From Sinorhizobium sojae CCBAU 05684 (GTDB taxonomy: Bacteria; Pseudomonadota; Alphaproteobacteria; Rhizobiales; Rhizobiaceae), in assembly GCF_002288525.1 (NCBI RefSeq), contig NZ_CP023067.1, positions 2,356,001-2,420,000 of the forward strand: a stretch of 64,000 bases of DNA. The letters run 5' to 3'. This document shows positions 36,037 through 45,143 of the stretch, piece after piece; position 1 is the first letter of the stretch, and each line of letters starts with the position of its first letter. A model generated the notes under the pieces. It did not search any database and had not been told where the DNA came from. It saw only the letters and a program-made list of their open reading frames with translations. The position numbers were made by a program, and so were the translations under genes.

Positions 36037-37299
36037 TCAGAGCGCCATCTCCTCCTTGCCACCGGCCTCGATGAACTCCTGATCGATCTCCGGCAGCGGC
36101 TCATGATAGAGGATCGCTTCGAAGGCGCGCAGACGCTTATAGATCGACAGGAGCTCGACGATCGTTGTCCAGGAATTGACGAGATACTGGAACGATTCGC
36201 GCACCTGTCCGAAGACGTTCAAAATCTGGGTCATCACGCCGAGCGTCAGCTTGCCTGCCACGATCGCAGGCACCAGCACGAATGTACCGTATAGGTTGTC
36301 GGCCTGCAGGTAAAAGATGCGCGCGATGTTGAAATACATGTAATGGAAATAGAGGCGGAAATAGTTCCTCCTGACGTTCTGGAACAGCTCCCCAAGCGTC
36401 AGCGGATCGGCGCGATCCGCGTGGTCTTCGCCGTAGACCAGTTCCTTACGATACGCCGCCTCAACCCGCTGGTTACGGAACTCGAGGCCCGGCAGCTTGA
36501 TGCCGACCAAGGCAAGGAAAACGGTCCCAAAAATCGACCAGCTGATCGCCGCCCACACCAGCGCATGGGGCACCTCACCGACGACCGGCAGTACATTGAC
36601 CTGCTCCGAGAACTTGAACAGCACCGGGAGGAAGGCAATCAGCGTCATGACGGAACTGACGAGGCCGACACCCAGCCGCTCGACCGTCGACGAGAAGCGC
36701 ATCGTGTCTTCCTGCACGCGCTGAGACGCCCCTTCGACGTGGCGCAGCTTCGGCCAATGCGAGACGTAGAACTCGTTCATGGCGGTCCGCCAGCGGAAGA
36801 TGTAATGACTGACGAAGAAGAGGTTGAGCACGCCGACCGTCACCGCCACGAATGCGATTCCGGCGAAGCCGAGCATGCCGGTATAGAGCTGCTCCGCCGT
36901 GACGGGTGCCGTCTTCGCCAGCGCCTGCTGGATCAGGTTGTAGAACGGGCCGTACCAGGCGTTGATTGCGACGCTGACTTGGACCGAAAAATAGGTGTTG
37001 AAGATGATCAGCGCTGAACCGAGAATCGACCAATATTGCCACCTGTGCGGCGCGTAGGCGAACCAGAAGCCGGCGAACAGGGCTACGACGGCCAGATAGT
37101 AGATGTAGAACCAAAGGAATGGGGCCGACCAGAAAACCGAAACGCCGATGACCGGCTCCACACCCTCGGGAAGCGGCGGCAGCCCGAACACTGCACCGAG
37201 ATCACGCCCAGCGCTATACCAGCCGAGGATGGCGACGAGCGACCATATCACGGCCGAGATGAAGAACAGCTTCGGTTTGGGGAAGAAGGATTCGAACAA
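36037..37299 (-). CDS. bacA: BacA peptide transporter
   Basis: SbmA/BacA-family proton-driven importer of antimicrobial and plant NCR peptides. In S. meliloti it is needed for bacteroid survival and for very-long-chain fatty acid modification of lipid A. The 420-residue length equals S. meliloti BacA, and the start [20 protein letters not shown] and C-terminal [19 protein letters not shown] region agree with it. About seven to eight membrane helices are visible. The start codon is TTG at 37299 with no strong ribosome site, implying low translation or an upstream control. In S. meliloti 1021 bacA is, from memory, on pSymB, near der as here. Confidence 0.95.
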   Translation of the reverse strand: MFESFFPKPKLFFISAVIWSLVAILGWYSAGRDLGAVFGLPPLPEGVEPVIGVSVFWSAPFLWFYIYYLAVVALFAGFWFAYAPHRWQYWSILGSALIIFNTYFSVQVSVAINAWYGPFYNLIQQALAKTAPVTAEQLYTGMLGFAGIAFVAVTVGVLNLFFVSHYIFRWRTAMNEFYVSHWPKLRHVEGASQRVQEDTMRFSSTVERLGVGLVSSVMTLIAFLPVLFKFSEQVNVLPVVGEVPHALVWAAISWSIFGTVFLALVGIKLPGLEFRNQRVEAAYRKELVYGEDHADRADPLTLGELFQNVRRNYFRLYFHYMYFNIARIFYLQADNLYGTFVLVPAIVAGKLTLGVMTQILNVFGQVRESFQYLVNSWTTIVELLSIYKRLRAFEAILYHEPLPEIDQEFIEAGGKEEMAL

Positions 37300-37428
37300 G
37301 GGACGGCACTCACGTTTTTCTCGGAGGTCTACGACTTGCCTCCTGATGCGCCGAAACTAGGGCAATTTGCCCGCGTCAACAATTCGGCAATGCGAATGTT
37401 ACCGTTATTTCATGAGAGCGCCGCGAGA

Positions 37429-38733
37429 TCATGGATGCGGTGCGGCGAGCGCGGCGTTGATTCCGCGCCGCTCCAGCACCACGACGCCACCGCACACCAG
37501 CAGCACAAAGGCGGCTACCAATGTCGGCAGCGTGAAGCTTCCGGTCCATTCGGCCAGCCAGCCGGCCGCCAGAGGCCCTATGATCTGCCCCACGCCGAAG
37601 GTGGCGGTCATGAAAGCGAGTGCCCGGCGCGGGCTCTCGGGGGCGAGGCGGCGGCCGATCTGAAGGCCGTAGGCCGTGATCATCATAAAGGTGAGGCCCA
37701 ACATCAGACCGCCCACGAGCGGTGCCAAGGATCCGGGCAAAGACACGGCCAGGACAAGGCCGGCCGCCTCGACGAGAAGCCCGATGGCATATACGCCCGC
37801 CAGACCGAAGCGCGGCACGGCGAAACGCCAGAGCTGCACCGACAATGCGGCACTGGCGCCCGTCAGCAGCCAAGCCAGGAATTCCCCCCCGCCCGCCTCG
37901 CGCGCCATGGCGACGAGAAAGGTGGCGGTAATCACATAGCCGAATCCGAAGAAGCCGTAGGTGAGCGTCACCACCGTGAGCGGTCTCGTCCAGAAAAGCG
38001 GCGCCTCCGGCCGTCCCGCCTCCGTTGCCGTGCCACTCTCCGGCAACAGAACCGCAACGAGAGCGGTGCCCGCAAGCGCAACGAGAGCGCCGGCAAACCA
38101 GTGTCCGTGCGAGTCGGAAAGATCGCCGACACCGGCAAGCGGCGCCGTCCAGACAACAATCGAGGACAGGGCGATGCCGAACCCGACACCGCCGAAATGG
38201 ACCGACGCCACATGCTCCGATCTCGCGCGCAGGCCCTCCCCCAGCACGATCCCTGATACGAAGACCATGGCGAAGGCGCTTGCGAGGCCCGCAAGGAAGC
38301 GGATGAGGCCAAAGGCGAGCACAGACGCGGCAAATCCCATGACGCCAAGCAGCAGTGCCGTAGCCGCCAAGGCGGCCACGCCGATTCTGCGTTCGTGGCC
38401 GTTGGCCCAGCCATAGGCCGCCAGTACGGCACCGGCCAGATAGCCGACGAAATTCGCCGAGGCGATCAGCCCGGCCTCCGCGGGTGAAAGCCCCGCATCC
38501 GCCATCATGGCCGGCAGGATCGGCGTATAGGAGAACCGGCCGAAGCCCATCGCCACCGCCATCGCGGTGGCGCCGGCAATGGCGGTCGCAAGGAGGCTTC
38601 CGCTCGAAACAGCGTGCAGGCTGGCAGACGGCAAATCTTCCGTATGCTCCCTTGGGTGCGGATCGTTTCCTTCGACGACGGTGTCGCCGGGTCGCCTGCC
38701 GTCGCGGTCCGGCACTCCCTGGAGCGTGCTCAT
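37429..38733 (-). CDS. MFS transporter, YbfB/YjiJ type
   Basis: A 434-residue major-facilitator protein with about 12 helices and a 45-residue charged cytoplasmic N-terminal extension. The GFGRFSYTPILPAMMADAGLS motif following helix 1 is characteristic of the YbfB/YjiJ branch, whose substrates are unknown. The segment ANGHERRIGV corresponds to the conserved loop 2-3. It is separated by 129 bp from bacA and is likely its own unit. Confidence 0.85.
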   Translation of the reverse strand: MSTLQGVPDRDGRRPGDTVVEGNDPHPREHTEDLPSASLHAVSSGSLLATAIAGATAMAVAMGFGRFSYTPILPAMMADAGLSPAEAGLIASANFVGYLAGAVLAAYGWANGHERRIGVAALAATALLLGVMGFAASVLAFGLIRFLAGLASAFAMVFVSGIVLGEGLRARSEHVASVHFGGVGFGIALSSIVVWTAPLAGVGDLSDSHGHWFAGALVALAGTALVAVLLPESGTATEAGRPEAPLFWTRPLTVVTLTYGFFGFGYVITATFLVAMAREAGGGEFLAWLLTGASAALSVQLWRFAVPRFGLAGVYAIGLLVEAAGLVLAVSLPGSLAPLVGGLMLGLTFMMITAYGLQIGRRLAPESPRRALAFMTATFGVGQIIGPLAAGWLAEWTGSFTLPTLVAAFVLLVCGGVVVLERRGINAALAAPHP

Positions 38734-38804
38734 TGCTTCTTATTGCACCGCAACAGCAAAGCAACAAATCAGAATATTTGAAGGAACGATCTGCTTCGGC
38801 AAAC

Positions 38805-39554
38805 TCAACCCGGCAGCGTCACCACTAGCGGACCACCGCGGGCGACGACGACCGTATGTTCGTATTGCACCGTCGGTGCGCGCGGTTCGCTGTAGAGGGT
38901 CCAGTCGTCGTCTCCGCCCTCGGCCCAATGCGCCCCCATCGACAGAAACGGCTCCACCGTAAAGACCATGCCTTCGCTCATCCGTCGCCGCTCCGAAGGG
39001 TCGGGCCAGGTGGCGATTTCGCCGGGCTCCTCGTGGAGCGAGCGGCCAATGCCGTGGCTTGCGAGATTGGTGACGAGCGAATAGCGGTTCTTGCGCGCGA
39101 ATTCGCCAATGGCATTGCCGATGGCCGCAAGCGGCTGGTTCGGCCGCACCTGCTTGAGACCCACCCACATGGCGCGCCTGCCGTCGCGGCAGAGGCGGTC
39201 GATCGCAGCCGTCACCGGCGGCACAGGGAACGACGCGCCCGTATCGGCGAAGATGCCGTCCTTTTCGGCAGAGACATCGATATTGACGAGATCGCCCGCC
39301 TGGATCACCCGGCTGCCAGGAATGCCGTGGGCGATTTCCTCGTTGACACTGATGCAGGTCGCGCCCGGAAAACGGTAGCAGAGCTCCGGCGCCGAGCGCG
39401 CCCCCGCATCCTCCAGCACCTTGCGGCCGATGGCATCGAGCTCCGCGGTCGTTATGCCCGGCTCGAGTGCGTCGCCCATCGCCTGGAGCGCATTGGCGCA
39501 GATGCGGCCGATTTCCTTCAGCCGTTCGAGGTCTTCGTCGTTGTTGAGGGTCAT
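38805..39554 (-). CDS. map: Type I methionine aminopeptidase
   Basis: Removes N-terminal Met from nascent proteins. The 249-residue enzyme shows the metal ligands Asp in NIDVSAEKDG, Asp in IFADTGASF, His in SHGIGRSLHEEP, Glu in FTVEPF and Glu in YEHTVVV. There is no zinc-binding N-terminal extension. The ATG at 39554 (TLNNDEDLERLKEIG) is preferred to an alternative start eight codons upstream. Genomes of this group usually carry a housekeeping map elsewhere, so this may be a second copy (inference). Confidence 0.92.
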   Translation of the reverse strand: MTLNNDEDLERLKEIGRICANALQAMGDALEPGITTAELDAIGRKVLEDAGARSAPELCYRFPGATCISVNEEIAHGIPGSRVIQAGDLVNIDVSAEKDGIFADTGASFPVPPVTAAIDRLCRDGRRAMWVGLKQVRPNQPLAAIGNAIGEFARKNRYSLVTNLASHGIGRSLHEEPGEIATWPDPSERRRMSEGMVFTVEPFLSMGAHWAEGGDDDWTLYSEPRAPTVQYEHTVVVARGGPLVVTLPG

Positions 39555-39626
39555 GGTGTCTCGCTTTCGCCGGCACATTTAGCGTACCGGCGGGGCTTAT
39601 GCCAGTTCCCCGACTGCGTCGTCCCT

Positions 39627-40673
39627 TCAGTCGCCGACCGCCTCCTCCGCCAGCATCTCCCGGACAAGCGGGGCCACCTTGGTGCCGTAGAGTTCGATGC
39701 CGCGCATGATCTGGTCGTGCGGCATGAGCCCGATCGCCATCTGCAGGAGGAAGCGATCGTTGCGGAAGAGCCGCTGATGAACGACGATCTTCCGGGCAAC
39801 CGTCTCCGGATCGCCGATGAAGAGGTTGCCGGTCGGGCTCCGTGCCTGCTCGTATTGCGCACGGCTCGTCGGCCCCCAGCCACGTTCGCGGCCGATACGG
39901 TCCATCACCTCGGCCTGGGGGCCGTAGAACTGATCGGCCGCCGTCTCCGTCGTGTCGGCGATGAAGCCATGTACATTGATGCTCGTCTTCAGCTTCGAGA
40001 CATCCTGCGCGGCGCGGCGGGCGGCCTCGCGATAGAGGTCGAAGAGCGGTGCGAAACGCCGCGGCTCGCCTCCGATGATGGCAAGCGCCATCGGCAGCCC
40101 GAGGGCGCCGGCACGCGCAACCGACTGCGGCGTACCGCCGACGGCGATCCAGAGCGGCAACGGATCCTGCAGCGGCCGCGGATAGACGCCGCGGTCGTTG
40201 ATCGCCGGCCGTATCTCGCCAGTCCAGGTGACCTTCTCGGTCTCCCGGAGCTTGAGCAGGAGATCCAGCTTCTCGGCGAAGAGCTGGTCGTAATCATCGA
40301 GCGACTGGCCGAAGAGCGGGAAGGATTCGATGAAGGAGCCGCGCCCGGCCATGATCTCGGCGCGGCCATTGGAAAGGAGGTCGAGGGTCGCGTACTGCTG
40401 AAAGACGCGCACCGGGTCATCCGAACTCAGCACCGTCACTGCACTCGTCAGCCGGATGCGGCTGGTGCGCGCCGCGGCCGCCGCAAGCACCACCGCCGGT
40501 GCGGAGACCGCGTAATCCGGCCGGTGATGCTCGCCAAGTCCGAAGACGTCGAGCCCCACCTGGTCGGCAAGCTCGATCTCCTCGATGAGATTGGCAAGCC
40601 GGCGGCGCCCTTCGGCGCCCTTGTCGGCGGCATTCAGATCGACATCCGCGAATGTGTAAAGCCCGAGTTCCAT
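39627..40673 (-). CDS. LLM-class flavin-dependent oxidoreductase
   Basis: A 348-residue luciferase-like monooxygenase-fold protein, using reduced flavin to oxidise an unidentified substrate. Features are the N-terminal [12 protein letters not shown] strand, [12 protein letters not shown], the [13 protein letters not shown] segment and the C-terminal [14 protein letters not shown] stretch of the bacterial luciferase family. It is preceded by a repeat-filled gap and is not obviously in an operon. Confidence 0.85.
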   Translation of the reverse strand: MELGLYTFADVDLNAADKGAEGRRRLANLIEEIELADQVGLDVFGLGEHHRPDYAVSAPAVVLAAAAARTSRIRLTSAVTVLSSDDPVRVFQQYATLDLLSNGRAEIMAGRGSFIESFPLFGQSLDDYDQLFAEKLDLLLKLRETEKVTWTGEIRPAINDRGVYPRPLQDPLPLWIAVGGTPQSVARAGALGLPMALAIIGGEPRRFAPLFDLYREAARRAAQDVSKLKTSINVHGFIADTTETAADQFYGPQAEVMDRIGRERGWGPTSRAQYEQARSPTGNLFIGDPETVARKIVVHQRLFRNDRFLLQMAIGLMPHDQIMRGIELYGTKVAPLVREMLAEEAVGD

Positions 40674-40779
40674 GGCAGCATCCTGTTTGCTCTGCGCGAT
40701 GAGATAGTCAGTTGGCGCTCAGGCCGCAAAGGCGCGTTCAGGAAACACTCTGTTTCCGACGGAGCATGAAGTTTCCGCC

Positions 40780-40951
40780 CCTCATCCGGCCTGCCGGCCA
40801 CCTTCTCCCCGCAAGCGGGCGAAGGAGACTCGCGGCACGCTCCCAGTCCCCAACGGCGGCTATCTTTGACTCAGTGAAGGCGACGCCGCAAACTCCAAGT
40901 CCCTCGCCCCGCGTGTGGGGAGAGGGGAGAGGGTATAGGGTGAGGGGCAAA
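40780..40951. repeat. Compound palindromic repeat upstream of the LLM gene
   Basis: A CCCCTCATCCGGCCTGCCGG hairpin head, a CTTCTCCCCGCAAGCGGGCGAAGG hairpin, about 70 bp of unrelated sequence, then CCCTCGCCCCGCGTGTGGGG and GGTGAGGGG. Two copies of the dispersed element in opposite orientation flank the insert, between the glpK stop and the LLM start. Confidence 0.75.
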
Positions 40952-40961
40952 GCGGCACTCT

Positions 40962-42455
40962 CTACGCTGCCACCAGCGTCCGCTTGACGGCGCTCCGCCA
41001 GCCTTTCAACTTGCCCTTGCGGGTTGGCCCGTCCATCTTCGGCTCGAAGCGTCGGTCACGGGCCCAGGACTTGGCGAATTCCTGCCTGTCCGGCCAGACG
41101 CCGGCGCGGCTGCCGGCGAGCCAGGCGACACCGAGCGCGGTGGTCTCGAGGATCACCGGCCGGTCGACCGGCGCATCGAGCAGGTCGGCCAGTCTCTGCA
41201 TCGTCCAGTCGGAAGCGACCATGCCGCCGTCGACGCGCAGCACCGTTTCCTTGCTGTTGCTGCGCCAATCCCGATGCATGGCATCGAGCAGGTCGCGAGT
41301 CTGGTAGCAGACGGATTCCAGCGCCGCACGGGCGAACTCGGCGGGCCCTGTATTGCGCGTCATTCCGTAGATCGCCCCGCGGGCATCCGGGTCCCAATGC
41401 GGTGCACCGAGGCCGGTGAAGGCCGGCACGAGATAGACGTCCTGGGAGGGATCGGCACTTTCGGCAAGCGTGCCCGTGTCCGGCGCCGCCTTGATGACCT
41501 TGAGCCCGTCGCGCAGCCATTGCACCGCTGCTCCGGCGACGAAGATCGAACCTTCGAGCGCATAGGTGGTCTCACCACCGAGGCGATAGGCGATCGTCGT
41601 GAGCAGGCGGTTCTTCGAGCGGACGATGTCCTTGCCGGTATTGAGCAGGGCGAAGCAGCCGGTGCCGTAGGTCGACTTGAGCATGCCGGGTTCGAAGCAG
41701 GCCTGGCCGATCGTCGCCGCCTGCTGATCGCCCGCAACGCCGAGTATCGGAATCGCGGCACCGAAGAGCGTAGGATCAGCGACCCCAAAATCGGCAGCGC
41801 AATCCTTCACCTCCGGGAGCATCGACCGCGGAATGCGCAGGATCGCGAGCAATTCGTCGTCCCAGGCATTGTCGACGATGTTGTAGATCAGGGTACGCGA
41901 AGCATTGGTCGCATCGGTAACGAAGGATTGGCCGCCGGTCAGCCGCCAGATGAGGAAGGTGTCGATGGTGCCGAAGCAGAGCTCGCCCTTCGCGGCGCGC
42001 GCCTGCGCCCCCTTCACATTGGAAAGGAGCCAGTTGAGCTTGGTCCCGGAGAAATAGGGATCGAGCAAAAGGCCGGTCTTCCTGGCGAAGGTCTTTTCCA
42101 GCCCTTTCTTCTTGAGCTTGTCGCAGAAGGCCGCAGTGCGACGGTCCTGCCAGACGATCGCATTGTGGATCGGCCTGCCGGTTTCGCGGTCCCACACGAC
42201 CGCCGTCTCACGCTGGTTGGTGATTCCGATCGCCGCGATATCGCTTGCGGAAATGCCGGCCTGCGCGATCGCCTGCTTGACGGTGAAAATCACCGTCTGC
42301 CAGATCTCCTCCGGATCATGCTCCACCCAGCCCGACTTCGGGAAGTACTGCGTGAATTCCTTCTGGCCGACGCCGGCGATCTTCTGCGCGCCGTCGAAAA
42401 CAATCGCGCGGCTCGAGGTCGTACCTTGATCGATAGCAAGAATATATCCGCCCAT
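40962..42455 (-). CDS. glpK: Glycerol kinase
   Basis: Phosphorylates glycerol to glycerol-3-phosphate with ATP. The 497-residue FGGY-family kinase has the N-terminal phosphate-binding loop [12 protein letters not shown], the FGGY signature regions ([16 protein letters not shown] YFSGTKLNW) and the C-terminal [35 protein letters not shown] precedes the ATG. Transport and dehydrogenase genes for glycerol are not in the window. Direct repeats at 42577-42605 overlapping its predicted -35 box suggest repression by a DeoR/GlpR-type factor. Confidence 0.97.
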   Translation of the reverse strand: MGGYILAIDQGTTSSRAIVFDGAQKIAGVGQKEFTQYFPKSGWVEHDPEEIWQTVIFTVKQAIAQAGISASDIAAIGITNQRETAVVWDRETGRPIHNAIVWQDRRTAAFCDKLKKKGLEKTFARKTGLLLDPYFSGTKLNWLLSNVKGAQARAAKGELCFGTIDTFLIWRLTGGQSFVTDATNASRTLIYNIVDNAWDDELLAILRIPRSMLPEVKDCAADFGVADPTLFGAAIPILGVAGDQQAATIGQACFEPGMLKSTYGTGCFALLNTGKDIVRSKNRLLTTIAYRLGGETTYALEGSIFVAGAAVQWLRDGLKVIKAAPDTGTLAESADPSQDVYLVPAFTGLGAPHWDPDARGAIYGMTRNTGPAEFARAALESVCYQTRDLLDAMHRDWRSNSKETVLRVDGGMVASDWTMQRLADLLDAPVDRPVILETTALGVAWLAGSRAGVWPDRQEFAKSWARDRRFEPKMDGPTRKGKLKGWRSAVKRTLVAA

Positions 42456-42760
42456 ATGCCCCTCCTCGGCACGCGATGTTTCAAGAACAGGACGTGGGCG
42501 ACACCCCGCCCGGCTCTGCTCATCCTGTCTTTTCGCCCTTCCTCAAAGGCATTCGAAAGAGTTCAATACGATGAAAAAACGAATGTCAAACGAAAACAAA
42601 ACGCAACTCCATTCTGTTTCGCATCTGCCCCGACTCTGCTTTGCGGGGTCGAAAAACACAATTGTCACCGGCGCGCTTTTGCGCGTAGGCTTAAGATCTT
42701 GCATTGCAAAACGAACGACGGGCGAGACGGACCATCGCGACGCCGAGGGAGAGATCGAGA
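42456..42760. other. Divergent glpK-bdhA regulatory region
   Basis: About 305 bp of AT-richer DNA with no gene. It contains the 11-bp-spaced AAACG repeats, a TTGACA on the minus strand toward glpK, and a CGCGC-TTTT-GCGCG hairpin (about 42672-42685) toward bdhA. Both divergent promoters must lie here. Confidence 0.6.
42577..42605. promoter_or_regulatory. Three helically phased AAACG direct repeats (operator candidate)
   Basis: AAACGAA at 42577 and 42588 and AAACGCA at 42599, each exactly 11 bp apart, that is on one face of the helix. A minus-strand TTGACA (42584-42589) lies between the first two, so a bound repressor would block a -35 element of glpK. DeoR/GlpR-type repressors bind TTTCG-like repeats of this kind. 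Confidence 0.55.
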
Positions 42761-43537
42761 ATGACGAAAACTGCGGTCATAACGGGTTCGACAAGCGGCA
42801 TCGGACTGGCCATCGCCAAGGCCTTCGCCAAGACCGGCGCCAATATCCTGTTGAACGGTTTCGGCAAACCGGAGGAGATCCAGGCGGTGACGGACGCTGT
42901 CGCAGGCCTCACCTCCGGGACGGTGCTCTACCACCCGGCCGACATGACGAAGCCGGAGGAAATCGCCGACCTGATGGCCACCGCTGTCTCGCGCTTCGGC
43001 GGCACCGATATTCTCGTCAACAATGCCGGCGTGCAATTCGTCGAGAAGATCGAAGACTTCCCGGTCGAACAATGGGACCGGATCATCGCCATCAATCTTT
43101 CGTCCTCTTTCCATACGATCCGCGCGGCCGTTCCGGCGATGAAGCAGAAGGGCTGGGGCCGCATTGTCAACATCGCCTCGGCGCACGGGCTCGTCGCCTC
43201 TCCCTTCAAGTCCGCCTATGTCGCGGCCAAGCACGGCGTCATGGGGCTCACCAAGACCGTCGCCCTGGAGGTGGCGGAAAACGGCATCACGGCGAACTCG
43301 ATCTGCCCCGGCTATGTGCTGACGCCGCTCGTCGAAAAGCAGATTCCGGATCAGGCGCGGACGCGCGGCATCACGGAAGAACAGGTGGTCAACGAGGTGA
43401 TGCTCAAGGGGCAGCCGACGAAGAAGTTCATCACCGTGGAGCAGGTGGCGTCGTTGGCGCTCTATCTCGCCAGCGACGATGCCGCCCAGATCACCGGCAC
43501 GCATGTCTCGATGGATGGCGGCTGGACGGCCCAGTAG
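42761..43537 (+). CDS. bdhA: D-3-hydroxybutyrate dehydrogenase
   Basis: NAD-dependent oxidation of 3-hydroxybutyrate to acetoacetate in polyhydroxybutyrate degradation. The 258-residue short-chain dehydrogenase has the TGSTSGIG nucleotide loop (9-16), NNAG (87-90) and the catalytic Ser140-Tyr153-Lys157 set. Full-length agreement with Sinorhizobium BdhA includes the C-terminal GGWTAQ. The xdhA start lies 13 nt after the stop, reproducing the bdhA-xdhA2-xdhB2 operon described for S. meliloti (from memory). GGAGAGATC precedes the ATG. Confidence 0.96.
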   Translation: MTKTAVITGSTSGIGLAIAKAFAKTGANILLNGFGKPEEIQAVTDAVAGLTSGTVLYHPADMTKPEEIADLMATAVSRFGGTDILVNNAGVQFVEKIEDFPVEQWDRIIAINLSSSFHTIRAAVPAMKQKGWGRIVNIASAHGLVASPFKSAYVAAKHGVMGLTKTVALEVAENGITANSICPGYVLTPLVEKQIPDQARTRGITEEQVVNEVMLKGQPTKKFITVEQVASLALYLASDDAAQITGTHVSMDGGWTAQ

Positions 43538-43550
43538 AGCGAGACGGCCC

Positions 43551-45047
43551 ATGGCAACGGCATCCGACAGCATCCGGTTCATCCTCAACGACGCGGAAGT
43601 CGCCCTTTCAGCGGTCCCTCCCACCGCGACGCTGCTTGACTATCTGCGGCTTGACCGCCGCCTCACCGGCACCAAGGAGGGCTGCGCCGAGGGCGACTGC
43701 GGCGCCTGCACGGTGCTCGTCGGACGCCTTGCCGACACCGCCGGCGGCCGTGGCGGCGGAAAACTCGTGTATGAGACCGTGAACGCCTGCATCCGCTTTC
43801 TGGGCTCCCTCAATGCGACGCATGTCGTGACCGTCGAGCACATGGCTGCCCGGGACGGCACACTCCATCCGGTGCAGCAGGCAATGGTGGATTTCCACGG
43901 CTCGCAATGCGGGTTCTGCACGCCGGGTATCGTCATGTCGCTATACGGGCTGTGGCTGACCAACGACACGCCGAGCCGCGCTGCAATCGAAAAGGCGCTG
44001 CAGGGCAATCTCTGTCGCTGCACCGGCTATGAGCCGATCGTGCGGGCGGCCGAAGCCGCGGCCAAGGCGCGGCCTTCGGCGATATTCGATCCGATCACGC
44101 GTATGCGGGACGCGGTTGCCGCGCGGCTCGAAGAACTTCGGCCGACGCAAACGATCACCATTCGTAAGGACGAGGACTGTCTGATCGTGCCGGCAGATAC
44201 GGCCGGCCTCGCGGCGGTACTCGCCGAACATCCGGCCGCCACAATCGTCGCCGGCGCCACCGATGTCGGCCTTTGGGTGACGAAGCAGATGCGATCCCTG
44301 AACCCGGTCGTCTTCATCAACGGCATTGCCGAATTGCAGCGGATCGAGCGCTCGGATGCCGGCCTGACGATTGGTGCCTGCGTCAGCTATACGGAGGCCC
44401 ATGACGCCCTCGCACCGGCCTATCCGACATTCGGCCGTCTTCTCGAACGTGTCGGCGGCGAACAGGTGCGCAATATGGGCACGATCGGCGGCAATATCGC
44501 CAACGGCTCGCCGATCGGCGACAGCCCGCCGCCGCTGATCGCTCTCGGAGCGATCGTGACATTGCGCTCGAAAGCCGGCCCACGCACGCTTCCGCTCGAG
44601 GATTTCTTCCTCGCCTATGGCAAACAGGACCGGAAGCCTGGAGAATTCCTCGAAAGCATCTTCGTTCCGGCGCTGCCGGCGGGTGATCTTTTCGCCGCCT
44701 ACAAGATTTCGAAGCGCCGCGACGAGGACATCTCCGCCCTGCTCGGTGCTTTCCGCATCTCCCTCGATGAAGCGAACCGCGTAACCGCAGCCCATATCGC
44801 CTATGGCGGCATGGCGGCGACGCCGAAGCGGGCAAAGGCGGTGGAGGCGGCGCTTGTGGGCCAGCCCTGGACGGAGGAGACAATTCGTGCGGTGCAACCA
44901 GCCTTCGAGACGGATTATCAGCCCCTTACCGACTGGCGTGCCACCAGCGCCTATCGCATGCTGGCGGCGAAGAACCTGCTGATGCGCTTCTTCCTGGTAG
45001 GCGCGGGCCAGCCGGCACAGTTGCAGCGGTTCGAGGAGTTGGCATGA
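43551..45047 (+). CDS. xdhA: Xanthine dehydrogenase, small subunit (FeS/FAD)
   Basis: Carries electrons from the Mo site to NAD+. Within 498 residues are the plant-type 2Fe-2S ligands (EGCAEGDCGACTV and a further Cys), the second 2Fe-2S cluster (QCGFCTPG and NLCRCTGYEP), and the FAD domain from about 190 (TIVAGATDVGLWV, GGNIANGSPIGDSPP). The order FeS-FeS-FAD is that of XdhA/XDSA. It is the second gene of the bdhA operon. xdhB follows after a 96-bp gap containing a 22-bp perfect palindrome. Confidence 0.95.
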   Translation: MATASDSIRFILNDAEVALSAVPPTATLLDYLRLDRRLTGTKEGCAEGDCGACTVLVGRLADTAGGRGGGKLVYETVNACIRFLGSLNATHVVTVEHMAARDGTLHPVQQAMVDFHGSQCGFCTPGIVMSLYGLWLTNDTPSRAAIEKALQGNLCRCTGYEPIVRAAEAAAKARPSAIFDPITRMRDAVAARLEELRPTQTITIRKDEDCLIVPADTAGLAAVLAEHPAATIVAGATDVGLWVTKQMRSLNPVVFINGIAELQRIERSDAGLTIGACVSYTEAHDALAPAYPTFGRLLERVGGEQVRNMGTIGGNIANGSPIGDSPPPLIALGAIVTLRSKAGPRTLPLEDFFLAYGKQDRKPGEFLESIFVPALPAGDLFAAYKISKRRDEDISALLGAFRISLDEANRVTAAHIAYGGMAATPKRAKAVEAALVGQPWTEETIRAVQPAFETDYQPLTDWRATSAYRMLAAKNLLMRFFLVGAGQPAQLQRFEELA

Positions 45048-45069
45048 AGGCCGGCTTCGAGAATGACGG

Positions 45070-45091
45070 GCAGCTGCTGCGCAGCAGCTGC
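45070..45091. repeat. 22-bp perfect palindrome between xdhA and xdhB
   Basis: GCAGCTGCTGC followed directly by GCAGCAGCTGC, a perfect inverted repeat without spacer in the xdhA-xdhB gap. The following GACGGGCAGGCCGGATGA resembles the tail of the dispersed palindromic element, so this may be a decayed or fused repeat. Confidence 0.7.
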
Positions 45092-45143
45092 AGAGGACGG
45101 GCAGGCCGGATGAAGGGCAGCTTCCTCGAAAGGAATCAACAGG

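Noticed and set aside
38856..40769. 637-codon plus-strand frame opposite map and the LLM oxidoreductase
   Set aside because: Long only because GC-rich antisense DNA has few stops; both genes beneath it are full-length with catalytic motifs.
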